Below are positions 51,362-63,200 of a stretch of DNA of 64,000 bases, one piece after another (within the stretch, counting starts at the first letter, position 1; every line of letters begins with the position of its first letter). This DNA comes from JAEUWI01 sp942492815 (lineage in GTDB: Bacteria; Hydrogenedentota; Hydrogenedentia; Hydrogenedentales; JAEUWI01). The stretch is from the NCBI GenBank assembly GCA_942492815.1, contig OW818658.1:7068001-7132000 (forward strand), read 5' to 3'. Made by a program: the position numbers and the translations under genes. Below the pieces are notes generated by a model, which ran no database searches, was not told where the DNA came from, and saw nothing but the letters and a program-made list of their open reading frames with translations.

Positions 51362-51937
51362 ATGAAACATACAAAGCACGCGATGTGGCTTTTTTTCGCG
51401 GCCATGATCTACGCGGTAATGCGTTACAACGTTTTTGGTGACGTGGCCTGGGCGAATATCCCGGTCTATGTGACGAACAAGGCGATCTCGTGGACGGGGT
51501 TGGCGCTCTTTGGGCTTTCGGTGGTGTCGCGGGATAAGGCGGATCGGCGGGGTTACGGGACGTTGGCAGCGGGGGCCATTCTGTCGCATGTGGTGATGTC
51601 GGTGCTGGTGTTGACCCCCGCATACTTCGCGAAGTTCTTCTCGGTTTTGGGCCGGATGAACGGGGTGGGCGAAGCATCCATGCTGGCGGGGGTGCTGGGC
51701 TTCGTGGTTCTGGCGGGGCTGTTCACGGCGAACCTGCAAGCGCGGGAGGCGGGGCCTTCGCTCCGGGCGGGGTGGGGCCGGGCGGTGCTGGTCTTCAGCG
51801 CGGCCCACGTGTTGATTATGGGGTTTTCGGGCTGGTTGTCGCCGTCCGGCTGGCCGGGGTATCTGCCACCCATCACCTTGTGGTCCTTTGTGATGGCGCT
51901 GTATTTTCTACTGGCTCGGGGCCGAAGGGGGGCCTGA
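51362..51937 (+). CDS. Multi-pass membrane protein, unknown function
   Basis: Protein of 191 residues with about five hydrophobic helices: MWLFFAAMIYAVMRYNVF, ISWTGLALFGLSVVS, AAGAILSHVVMSVLVLTPAY, LAGVLGFVVLAGLFTA and VLIMGFSGWL/LWSFVMALYFLL. The overall layout and the His in SHVV and AAHVLIM are reminiscent of ferric-reductase-like transmembrane proteins that bind heme, but the evidence is weak. GGGAAGG precedes the ATG. The stop is followed by an 11-base G-run. It is divergent from the secreted-protein gene upstream. Confidence 0.65.
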   Translation: MKHTKHAMWLFFAAMIYAVMRYNVFGDVAWANIPVYVTNKAISWTGLALFGLSVVSRDKADRRGYGTLAAGAILSHVVMSVLVLTPAYFAKFFSVLGRMNGVGEASMLAGVLGFVVLAGLFTANLQAREAGPSLRAGWGRAVLVFSAAHVLIMGFSGWLSPSGWPGYLPPITLWSFVMALYFLLARGRRGA

Positions 51938-51948
51938 CGGGTAATCCC

Positions 51949-51959
51949 GGGGGGGGGGG
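51949..51959 (+). repeat. Homopolymer run of 11 G
   Basis: Eleven consecutive G between the membrane-protein stop and the ATTCCC element. Such tracts are slippage-prone; being intergenic it would not shift a reading frame. An assembly error is also possible. Confidence 0.6.
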
Positions 51960-51974
51960 TGTCGATTTAGACTA

Positions 51975-52094
51975 CAGTCGCCCGTTAGTTGGAGGCCTTT
52001 GCCTCTTTGTCATTCCCACGAAAGTGGGAATCCAGAGACTGGGTGACGTGAACTGCGCAAAAGCACTGGATTCCCGCATGCGCGGGAATGACAG
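51975..52094. repeat. 120-bp ATTCCC-N8-GGGAAT element, copy 3
   Basis: Same order as copy 1: CAGTCGCC left extension, ATTCCCACGAAAGTGGGAAT, a spacer with GGGTGACGTGAACTG, then ATTCCCGCATGCGCGGGAAT and GACAG. Length is exactly 120 bp, as in copy 1. Confidence 0.85.
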
Positions 52095-52248
52095 TATGTT
52101 TGTAATTTCTGAGTTTCAATACCGACATCGTCACCCCGATATTAAATCGACAGGCCCTGTGGTGGGGGCGCTGGGGAGGGTCTGTCCAGTTCTGGGATGT
52201 TGTGCTATACTCCACCTTCAACTCTTGGTGGTAAGGGAACCCCATCTC

Positions 52249-53733
52249 ATGATACTAACCAGACTTGCACGCCGAACCGCCTGCGGTTTCGGTTTTCTCG
52301 CTCTCGTCTTGTCCGGGCTTTTCCCGTTCAATGCTGTGGCCCAGCAAGCTGCCGGTGCGGGCTTTGTGCCCGATCTTGATCCGCCGGTGGAGGCCCAGAA
52401 CTTCCCCGCGATTGCGCCAGGAACGTCCATGCCGCCGGACACGAACGGCGCGGTGGGGCCAAATCATCTGCTGGTGGCGACCAATGGCACGGTTCGTATC
52501 CAGGACCGGGCGGGCACGGTACTGAGTTCGGTCAACCTGCTTTCCTTCTGGTCGGGCCTCGGGATCGCGGATGTGTTTGATCCGCGCAGCTATTTTGACC
52601 CCTACAGCGAGCGATTTATCATGATCACCTGCGCGGAGCGTCGGAGCGCGGCCTCGGCGATGTTGCTGGCGGTGAGCGAGACGGATGACCCCACAGGCAA
52701 TTGGCATCGCTGGGTGCTGGATGCGGATCCGGCGGACATCGTCTGGGCGGATTATGGGAATCTCGGTTTTACCGCGGGGGAGATAACCTTTACGGTCAAT
52801 CTCTTCACGAATGCGGCGGACGCCTTCAGCGGGGTGCAGTTCTGGCGCATCGACAAGGCCTCGGCGATGGATGGCGGCGTGCTGACCATGGAGACTTTCC
52901 GGGTGACGAGCGCTGGGGGGACCCTGGTCCCTGCGGTGACGCTGGATCTCGGCCAGTCGATTCAGTACGTAATCCGGACCGGCAGCGCGAATCTTTTCGG
53001 ATCTGGACGCGTTCAGTTGTATCAACTTGATGGTGTGCTGGGGGCTTCGTCGCTCATGGTAGCGCCCAACGCGGCCCTGGGTGCCGGATGGTCCATGGCA
53101 CTTCCTGATGCGCCGCAACTGGGCACGGCGGCGCGAATTGAGACCAATGATGACCGGCTCCAATCGGCCGTGTATCGTTTTGGGCGGATCTGGTGCAGCC
53201 ACACGGTGGGCCTGCCGGTATCAGGTCCTACCCGCACCGCGGCAAAATGGTGGTCTGTCCAGCCCGCCACAGGGCTTATGGACCAGTCCGGGGTGTTAGA
53301 AGATCCCGCGAATCAGTATTCCTACTACTACCCGAGTGTTGCGGTGAACAGTCAGGGCCTGATGATGCTGGGGTGTTCCGGTAGCTCGGCGACGGACTAT
53401 GTGGGCACCTACTACGCGTGGCGGAATCCAGACACGGCCCCGGGCGCGTTGGAGGGCTCCCAGCGCTATCATGCGGGCGTGGGGCCGTTTACGGGGCCGC
53501 GCTGGGGTGACTACAGCGGCATCTACGTGGACCCGGTTGACGGTACGTCCCTCTGGGTCCTCCAGCAATATGCCGAAATGGCCAATCGCTGGGGTATCCA
53601 ATGGGTCCAACTGACGGTGAACCAGCGGAACGTGCTTCCGGTGCTGGGTTGGGCGGGTATGGGCGTGCTCTTCGTGCTTCTCTGCGGTTTGGGTTGGTGG
53701 GCGTGTCGTAGGTATTTACTTGTCAAACCATAG
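52249..53733 (+). CDS. Secreted protein with C-terminal sorting helix, paralog of the giant adhesin head
   Basis: Protein of 494 residues. MILTRLARRTACGFGFLALV leads into a Sec signal ending AVA|QQ, with AAGGGA before the ATG at 52249. Residues about 50-440 form a large domain shared with the N-terminal part of the next gene, including DPTGNWHRWVLDAD, NLFTNAADAFSGV, AGGTLVPAVTLD, GSANLFGSGRVQLY and GPRWGDYSGIYVDP. The C-terminus (VLPVLGWAGMGVLFVLLCGL then WWACRRYLL) is a hydrophobic helix with a basic end, like IPTL- or PEP-CTERM-type sorting tails. It is probably surface-displayed; no enzyme motif is seen. Confidence 0.8.
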   Translation: MILTRLARRTACGFGFLALVLSGLFPFNAVAQQAAGAGFVPDLDPPVEAQNFPAIAPGTSMPPDTNGAVGPNHLLVATNGTVRIQDRAGTVLSSVNLLSFWSGLGIADVFDPRSYFDPYSERFIMITCAERRSAASAMLLAVSETDDPTGNWHRWVLDADPADIVWADYGNLGFTAGEITFTVNLFTNAADAFSGVQFWRIDKASAMDGGVLTMETFRVTSAGGTLVPAVTLDLGQSIQYVIRTGSANLFGSGRVQLYQLDGVLGASSLMVAPNAALGAGWSMALPDAPQLGTAARIETNDDRLQSAVYRFGRIWCSHTVGLPVSGPTRTAAKWWSVQPATGLMDQSGVLEDPANQYSYYYPSVAVNSQGLMMLGCSGSSATDYVGTYYAWRNPDTAPGALEGSQRYHAGVGPFTGPRWGDYSGIYVDPVDGTSLWVLQQYAEMANRWGIQWVQLTVNQRNVLPVLGWAGMGVLFVLLCGLGWWACRRYLLVKP

Positions 53734-54232
53734 AGCAATCTGACTACGGGGCGAGAGTATTCAGTGGTTTTGATCTTCTTTTATTATTATCTATTGACAG
53801 AATTTCCCATTCAGTTGGGATAGGCCCCCGCAACTTCTGTCCGCAGCCCTCTGTTGACCGGCGTGCAATATATCCTGCAACTCATTTGTATATAATTGCT
53901 TGCGGATTTAGTACTCGGCGCGTTACCGGTAATTTTCCGCATGCCGGGCCTTCCCTGGGTACACCCTTAGCCATCAAAAACTTCCTCTGTAAATAATGCG
54001 GCGTTTGTTATATATTTTGTTGTACAATATGGGGGACGTGTCGGAGTACGGGTCGTCGAAAATGAAAAAGGTATAGGTTCATTGGCAACAGATCGTCCTG
54101 GATATTGCCGCAGATGTGGTATGATTGTTCAAGCAACATCGGCTCGTCGTGGTGGCAGATCCCGGGAAGCGGTTCGCGTCTGTTTCAGGAGCGATCTGTT
54201 TGCGTGTGCGCGTATTCAACAAGGACATCTTG
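53734..54232. other. 499-bp AT-richer intergenic region before the giant gene
   Basis: No gene supported. The stretch is clearly AT-richer than the flanking genes, with runs such as TTTTATTATTATCTATT and TTGTTATATATTTTG, which suits a promoter zone. TTGACA occurs at 53794 but has no convincing -10 at proper spacing, so no promoter is called. Confidence 0.5.
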
Positions 54233-57200
54233 ATGAACGTTGACCAACGTCACCCCTCTGCCTGCGGGCTTCGTCGCTCTGCGCTCCGCCTCGTCGCAAT
54301 CGTGGGTCTACTGGGTGCTTGCAGCCTGTTTCCGCTCAACGCCGCCGCCGCGCCCTCGCGTGTTGCCTCCTTTCTTCCATCGCTGCTCTTCGGGAACACG
54401 GGCAATGCCTCTCCCGCACCCATCTCCAGTTTTACGGGAATCAATCCAGCGAATTCGACGCCGCCCGACAGTCATGGCGCGGTCAGTGCGACCCACGTGG
54501 TGACCCACATTAACGGCCAGGCTATTGTTCAGGATCGCACCGGGACCAAACTGGCCGACGTGGGTTTGACGACTTTCTGGGGCAGTTTGGGGGTCACGGA
54601 CGTATTCGATCCGAAGGTCATTTATGACCCGCACAGCAATCGATTCATGGCGATGGCCTGCGCCCAGCGCCGCTCTTCCACCTCTGGCATGCTCTTTGGC
54701 GTTTCGGCGACAAGCGATCCGACGGGGACCTGGCACCTGTGGCTGCTGGACGCGGACTCGTCCAACGTAAACTGGGTGGACTTTCCGAATATCGGGGTGA
54801 CGGCCAACTCGGTTACCTTAACCGGTAACCTGTTCAGCAATTCCGCGGATGCCTTCGGCGGCGTGAATATCTGGGTATTAAGCAAACCCACCGTTTTGGA
54901 CGGGGGTGCCTTTACCCAACAGTTGTTGAAGGTGACCAATGCGGGCGGCACGCTGGTGCCGGCGCTGACCTATGACGCTACAGAAACCACCCAGTATCTG
55001 GTGCGGGTGGGTTCGTCCAACCTTTTTGGCTCGGGCCGACTTCAGGTGTACAGTCTGACGGGCAGCGTTGGGGCAATCACCTTTAATACGATTCCCTTTG
55101 CCTCCATCGGGCCGGCGTGGAGTATCTCGCTGCCCAACGCCAAGCAGCTTGGGTCTACGGCGACCATCGAGACGAACGACGACCGTTTGATGAACGCGGT
55201 AATCCGGAACGGACGCCTCTGGACGGTCCACAACGTGGCCTTCGACACGACGACGCGGGATCACTCGGCAATCAAGTGGTGGGAGCTGACCCCGTCGAAC
55301 GGGACGGTGATCCAGTCGGGCCTGATCGAAGACGTGGGCGCGGACGGTCTATTCGACAACACCACGGGGCGCTACTACTATTACCCGTCTATCGCGGTCA
55401 ATAAGAACAATGAAGTGGTGGTGGGTTTCAGCGGGTCGGGCGCGTTGGAGTTTGCTTCGACTTACTATGCCTACCGCTCGCCGAGCTACGCCGCGGGCCT
55501 GACCGATATCCCTTTCAAGTATAAGGCGGGCCTGGGTATCTATTCCGGGCCGCGCTGGGGCGACTACAGCGCGACGGTGGTGGATCCCACGGACGACACG
55601 ACTTTCTGGACGGTGCAGCAGTTTGCCGCCGGCGGAAATAAAGGGGCGAACTACTGGGCGCAAGTGGGCGAAGCTTCGTCCACAGACACGACCGCACCTC
55701 GGGTGACGGGCGCGACGGCGCTGACGAGCACGACGGTCCGCATCACCTTCGACGAGGCGATGCTGGATAATGCAGCGCTGACGACCGCACCCTCTTACAC
55801 CTTCACGGGCGGTCTGACGTCGAGCAGCGTGACACGGCTGAATGCCACGCAGGTTTCGGTGACGGTCAACGAGATGATCAGCGGCACGAGCTACACGGCG
55901 ACGGTGAGCACGAGCGGCCCGAGCGATCTGGCGGGCAACCGGGTGAGCGGCACGGGGAACACGGCGACCTTTACCGGCCTGGGCGGCGCACCGACCGCGC
56001 TGATCGCACTGGACAATCCGAATCCGACGAATTTGAACACGGTCAATTTCAGTGTGGACTTCAGCGAGAGCGTGGGCACGTCTTTCACGGCGGCGGACGT
56101 TTCGGTGACCGGATCCCTCTCCACGAGTTCTTCGGCGGCGGTGAGCGGCGGCCCGATCCTGTTCACGGTTGCGGTGACGCCCTCCAGCCCCACGGCGGAA
56201 GGCACCATCGGCATTTCCGTGGGCACGGGCATTACGGATCTGGTGGGCAACACCTTTGGCGGCGGGACTTCTCCCCAGGCCTACACGGTGGACAATACGG
56301 CGCCGGCGATCGGCGTGACGGCCAAGACGACAACGGACCGGACGCCCTCCCTCGCGGGCACGGTGAGCGATAATTCGGCAACGATTTCGGTGACGGTGGC
56401 GGGCCAGACGCGCACGGCGACCAACAATGCCAATGGCACGTGGACCCTGGCGGACAACAGCCTGACGTCCATCGCGGACGGCACCTACAACGTGGTGGCG
56501 ACGGCGACCGATCCGGCGGGCAACGCGGGTGCGGACGGCACGACGAACGAGCTGATCGTGGACGGCACGGCCCCGACGGTGACGGTGAGCAGCCGGGTGA
56601 CCAATGACAACACGCCGCAGCTTACCGGTACGGTGAGCGAGACGGGGGCGACGGTGACGGTGGTGGTGGGCGGCCAGACGCGCACGGCGACGAACAATGG
56701 CAACGGGACTTGGACCCTGCCCGACGGCAGCCTGACGGCGCTTGCGGACGGGGTGTACAACGTGGTGGCGACGGCGACGGACAGTGTGGGCAACATGGGA
56801 GCGGACAGCACGACAAACGAGCTGACGGTGGACGCCACGGCGCCGGTGCTGACGGTGAACACGCGCATCACGAAAGACACGACGCCGGCCCTTTCGGGTA
56901 CGACGAGCGACCTGACGGCTGCGGTGAGCTTGACCGTGAGTGGTCAGACGCGCACGGCGACGAACAACGGCAACGGGACGTGGACCCTGGCGGACAACAG
57001 CCTGACGGCGCTCGCGGCGGGCGTCTACAACGTGGCGGTGACCTCGACGGATGCCGCGGGCAACACGGGGAACGACGGCAGCAGCAACGAGCTCACGATC
57101 GACACGACCGCGCCGGTGGTGACGGTCAATCCCCTTTCGACGAATGACACGACACCGTCGCTGACGGGCACGGTGAACGATCAGAGCGCGACGATCTCGG

Positions 57201-60200
57201 TGACGGTGGGCGGCCAGACGCGCGCGGCGACGAACAACGCGAACGGTACTTGGACGCTGGCCAACGGGAGCCTGACGGCGCTGGCGCAGGGCACCTACAA
57301 CGTGGCGGTCACCGCGACCGATCAGGCCAGTAACGCGGCGAGCGACAGCACCACGAACGAGTTGGTGATCGATACCGTAGCGCCGACGATCACGGTGGCG
57401 ACGCGGGTGACGAACGACACGACACCGCCGCTGAACGGCACGGTGAACGATGCGACGGCCACGATCTCGGTGACGGTGAATGGCCAGACGCGCACGGCGA
57501 CGAACAACGGCGCGACGTGGACGCTGGCGGATGGTAGCCTGACGGCGATCCCGGCGGGCACCTACAACGTGGTGGCGACGGCGACGGATGCGGCGGGCAA
57601 CGTGGGCACGGAAAGCACCACAAGCGAGCTGACCATCGACACGACGGCCCCGGCGATCACGGTGAACGCACTCAATACGACCGACGCGACGCCGTCCCTC
57701 TCGGGCACGGTGAACGACAATGGCGCCGCGATCCGCATTGCGGTGGGCGGCCAGTCGAACGTTGCGGCGACGAACAACGGGAACGGCACGTGGACCCTGG
57801 CGGACAATACACTGACGGCCCTGGCGGACGGCACCTATGATGTTGCCGCGACGGCGACGGACGCGGCGGGCAACGCGGGCGCGGACGCGACGAACGACGA
57901 GCTGGTGGTGGACAGCACGGCACCGGTGGTTACCGTGAACACCCTGGTGACCAACGACGCGAGGCCGCCGCTGAGCGGTACGGTGAACGACACGACCGCG
58001 ACAATTAGTGTGGTTGTGGGCGGTCAGACGCGCGCGGCAACGAATAACGGCAACGGAACCTGGATCCTGGCCAACGACCTGATCAATCCAGTGCTCCCCC
58101 AGGGGACCTACAACGTTGCGGTGACGGCGACGGACACTGCGGGCAACGTCGGTACGGACAGCACGGCGAGCGAGTTGACGATCGACACAACGGCCCCGAC
58201 GGTCACGGTGACGGCGCGCACGACGAATGACACGACGCCATCCCTTTCGGGCACGATCAACGATGCCACGGCAACGATTTCGGTGGTGGTGAGCGGCCAG
58301 ACGCGCACGGCGACGAATAACGGCAACGGCACATGGACCCTGGCGGACGGATCCCTGACGGCGATCGTCGCGGGCACCTACAACGTCGCGGCGACGGCGA
58401 CGGACACCGCGGGCAACGCGGGCGCAGACGCGACAACGAATGAACTGGTGATAGACGTCACGGCACCGACCATTACGGTGACCAGCCTGACCACGAACGA
58501 CAGCACCCCGCCCCTCTCCGGCACGATTAACGATACGACGGCGACGGTGTCGGTGACCGTGAGTGGCCAGACGCGCGCGGCGACGAACAACGGCAACGGC
58601 ACGTGGACCCTGGCGAACGGCTCCCTTTCGGCGCTGGGCAACGGCGTGTTTAACGTGGTGGCGACGGCGACGGATGCCGCGGGCAACGCGGGTACGGACT
58701 CTACGAGCAACGAGCTGACCGTGGATACGATCGTGCCTTCGATCACGGTGAATACCCTTGCGACAACGGACACCACGCCCGCGCTGAGCGGCACGGTGAG
58801 CGAGACGGGCGCGACGATATCCATTACGGTGAGCGGGCAGACGCGCGCGGCGACGAACAACGGGAACGGCACGTGGACCTTGGCGGACAACAGCCTCACT
58901 GCGCTGGCCAACGGGGTGTTCAATGTGGCGGCGACGGCGACGGACGCGGCGGGCAACGCCGGCGTCGACGCAACGAGCAACGAGTTGACGGTGGACAATA
59001 CAGCGCCGGCAGTTACGGTGAACGTGCTGAACACCAACGACGCGCAACCTCAGTTAACGGGCACGGTGAACGAGAATTCCGCGGTGATCCGCGTCAGCGT
59101 GGGCGGCCAGGTCAACCTGGTGGCGGTCAACAACGCGAATGGCACGTGGACCCTGCCGGACAACACGATCAACCCCGCACTTGCGGCGGGCACGTACAAC
59201 GTGTCGGTGACGGCGACGGATACCCTGGGCAACGCGGGCAGCGACGCCACCACCAACGAGCTGCTGATCGACCTGACGGCGCCGGTGGTGGCCGTAAACA
59301 CCCTTACTACCAACGACAACAGCCCCGCGCTGAACGGTACGGTAAATGACAATACCGCAACCATCTCGGTGACCGTTGGCGGCCAGACGCGCACGGCGAC
59401 GAACAATGCGAACGGCACGTGGACCCTGGCGAACGACACGATCAGCCCGGCCTTGGCGCAGGGCACCTACAACGTGTCGGTGACCGCGACGGATCTGTCC
59501 GGGAACGCGGGCGCGGACGCGACCAACAACGAACTTCGCATCGACACGTCCGCGCCGACGGTGACCGTGAGCACCCTGGTGACGAACGACAACCGCCCGG
59601 CGCTCGGCGGCACGGTGAACGATACCACCGCGACGATCCGCGTGGACGTGGGCGGCCAGACGAATCTGGTGGCGACGAACAACGGCAATGGTACGTGGAC
59701 GCTGGCGGACAACACCATTAGTCCGGCCCTGGCGAGCGGTGTATATAGCGTGGTTGTTCGGGCGACGGACGCCGCCTCTAACGTGGGCACGGACGCGACG
59801 ACCAACGAACTGACGATCGACACGACGGCACCGACGGCGACGGTGAACACCCTGAGCACGGCGGACAATACGCCGGCGCTGACGGGCACGGTGAGCGAGG
59901 CGGGTGCCACGATTTCCGTTACGGTAAGCGGCCAGACGAACCCGGCCACGAACAACGGCAACGGCACGTGGACCCTGGCAAACAATACGCTCGCCGCACT
60001 GCCCGACGGTATCTACAATGTTTCGGTGACGGCGACAGACGCCGCCGGTAACGCGGGCAGCGACGCCACGACCGACGAACTGCGCGTTGACACGACGGCG
60101 CCGACGGTGACGGTAAACACGCTCACGACAAACGACACGACCCCGGCGTTGAGCGGCACGGTGAACGATGCGACGACGACGATCTCGGTGACGGTGGGCG

Positions 60201-63200
60201 GACAGACGCGTACGGCGACGAACAACGGTGCAACCTGGACCCTGGCGAACAACACCATCTCTCCGGCGCTCGCTGCGGGCACCTACGACGTCGCGGTGAC
60301 GGCGACGGATACCGTGGGCAATGCCGGCACAGACGCTACGGCGAGCGAGTTGGTGGTGGACACGACGGCGCCCGCGATCACGGTGACGGCGCGGACCACG
60401 AACGACACGACCCCGGCGTTGAACGGCACGGTGAACGATGCCGCCGCAACAATCAGTATTACAGTGAACGGATCCACCTATCCGGCGACGAATAACGGCG
60501 CAACCTGGACGCTGAACAATGACGTGATCACGCCGGCGCTGACAGCGGGAACCTTCAGCGTGACCGCGACCGCGACGGATACGGCGGGAAATACGGGCAC
60601 CGACGGCACGACGAACGAACTGGTGATCGATCTGGCGGCACCGACGATTACGGTGGATGCCCTTACGACAAACGATACACGCCCGCCGCTGAGCGGCACG
60701 GTGAACGACAACAGCGCAACCATTTCGGTCGTGGTGGGCGGCCAGACGCGGACGGCAACGAACAATGCCAATGGCACCTGGACGCTAGCAAACGACGGGA
60801 TCAGCCCGGCGCTGGCCGCAGGCACCTACGACGTGTTGGCGACGGCGACGGACACGGCGGGCAACGCCGGGACCGACGCGACCTCGGGCGAGCTGATTCT
60901 TGACACGACGGCTCCGACGGTGACCGTGGCGGCGCTGGTGACCAACGACAACCGCCCGCCGCTGAGCGGCACGGTGAACGACACGACCGCGACCATCAGC
61001 GTGGTCGTGGGCGGGCAGACGCGCGCCGCGACGAACAACGGCGACGGCACGTGGACGTTGGCGAATGACGCGATCAGTCCGGCGCTTCCCGACAGCACCT
61101 ACACCGTGACCGTGACCGCGACGGACAGCGCTGGCAATGCCGGTGTGGACGGTACGACGAACGAACTGCGCGTGGATACGGTGGCGCCGACGATTACGGT
61201 GAACACGCTGGTGACGGCGGACAGCACCCCGGCCCTGACGGGTACGGTGAACGACAACGCGGCGGTGATAACGGTTGTGGTGAGCGGCCAGTCCCTGACG
61301 GCGACGAACAACGCCAACGGCACGTGGACCCTGGCGAACAATCTGCTGACGGCACTGCCGGACGGGATCTATTCCGTGGCGGCGACCGCGCGGGATACGG
61401 CGAATAATTCGCGGACCGATTCGACCAGCAACGAGCTTCGGATCGACACGACGGGCCCGACGGTCACGGTGAATACGCTGGTGACGCGGGACAACCGGCC
61501 GCCCCTTTCGGGCACGATTGACGATACGACCGCCACGATCTCCGTGACCGTGGGCGGCCAGACCCGGGCAGCCACGAACAACGGGAATGGCACCTGGACG
61601 CTCGCGAATGACCTGATTAATCCGGCGCTTGCGGACAACACCTATGACGTGGCCGTGACGGCGACGGACAGCGTAAGCAATACGGGCAGCGACAGCAGCA
61701 CGGGCGAGCTGCGGATCGACACGACATTGAACGTGACCGTGACTACGCTGACCACGAGCGACAACCGTCCCGCGCTGAGCGGCACGGTGGACGACACGAC
61801 CGCCACCATTTCCGTGGTGGTCAATGGCAGCTCCTATCCCGCTACGAACAACGGGAACGGCACGTGGACCCTGGCGGACAACGCGATTACGCCGGCACTG
61901 CCCGATGCCACGTACAACGTCGCCGTCACGGCGACGGATAGCTTGGGCAATGTGGCGAACGACGCCACCGCCAACGAACTGGTGATCAACGGGTCGGTGC
62001 CGACGGTTACGGTGAATGCCCTGACTACATCGAACAACCGTCCCGCGTTGAGCGGCACCGTGAGTACGCCCGCGGCAACGATCCTGGTGGACGTAGGCGG
62101 CCAGACTAACCTTGCGGCGACCAACAACGGCAACGGGACCTGGACCCTGCCGGTCAACACGATCAATCCGGGCCTGGCGGACGGAACGTACGACGTGCAG
62201 GTGCGCGCCACGACGAGCGGCACGGGCACGGACAGCACATCGAACGAACTGGTGATCGACACGGCGGCACCCGTAGTGACGGTGAACACCCGCCGCACGA
62301 ACGATCAGCGGCCCGCGATGAGCGGCACCGTGAACGATCCCGCGGCGGTGATCCGCCTGACGGTATCGGTACACAGCAACCTGGTGGTAACCAACAACGG
62401 CGACGGCACCTGGACCCTGGCGGACAACATCATTCCCGCGAATCTGGCGGCCGGTACCTACAGCGTCGCGGTCACGGCGACCGACGCGGCGGGCAACGCC
62501 GGAACGGACGCATCGGCCAACGAACTGGTCATCGATCTCACGGCACCTACGATTACGGTCAACACGCTGCTGACGAAAGACAATACCCCGGCCTTGAGCG
62601 GCACCATCAACGATAACACCGCCACGGTATCGGTGACGGTGAACGGCCAGACCCGCGCGGCGGTCAATGGCGGCGCGGGCACCTGGACCCTCGCGGACAA
62701 CAGCCTGACCCCGTTGGCGGATGGCGTGTACCCCGTGGTGGCGACGGCCACCGACACGGCGGGCAACTCGGCGAACGACGCCACCACCAACGAGCTGACG
62801 GTGGACACGGCAGCGCCGACGGTCACGGTGAACAGTCTCACCACGGCGGATTCCACACCGTCCCTGACAGGTACAGTGAACGACAACGCCGCGACGATCA
62901 GTGTGGTCGTGGGCGGGCAGACGCGCGCCGCGACCAACAACGGCAATGGCACGTGGACGCTGGCGGACAACACCATTAATCCGGCGCTTGCGGACGGGAC
63001 CTACGACGTTGCGGTGACCGCGACCGACGCCGCGACCAACGCGGGCACGGACGGCACGACCAACGAACTGCGTATCGACACAACAGCGCCCACCATCACG
63101 GTGAACAGCCTATCGACGAACGACCGCCGTCCCCCGCTGACCGGTACGGTGAACGACAACACGGCGACGATCAGCATCACCGTGGGCGCACAGACGCGGG

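Larger units (their letters stand above)
51938..52248. other. 311-bp intergenic region with G-tract and ATTCCC element
   Basis: Starts with a run of 11 G (51949-51959), followed by the third 120-bp ATTCCC element (51975-52094). The rest, up to the signal-peptide gene at 52249, shows no other feature. Confidence 0.6.

Noticed and set aside
53794..53822. TTGACA as a sigma-70 promoter for the giant gene
   Set aside because: No acceptable -10 hexamer at 16-18 bp spacing, and it would lie over 400 bp from the start codon.
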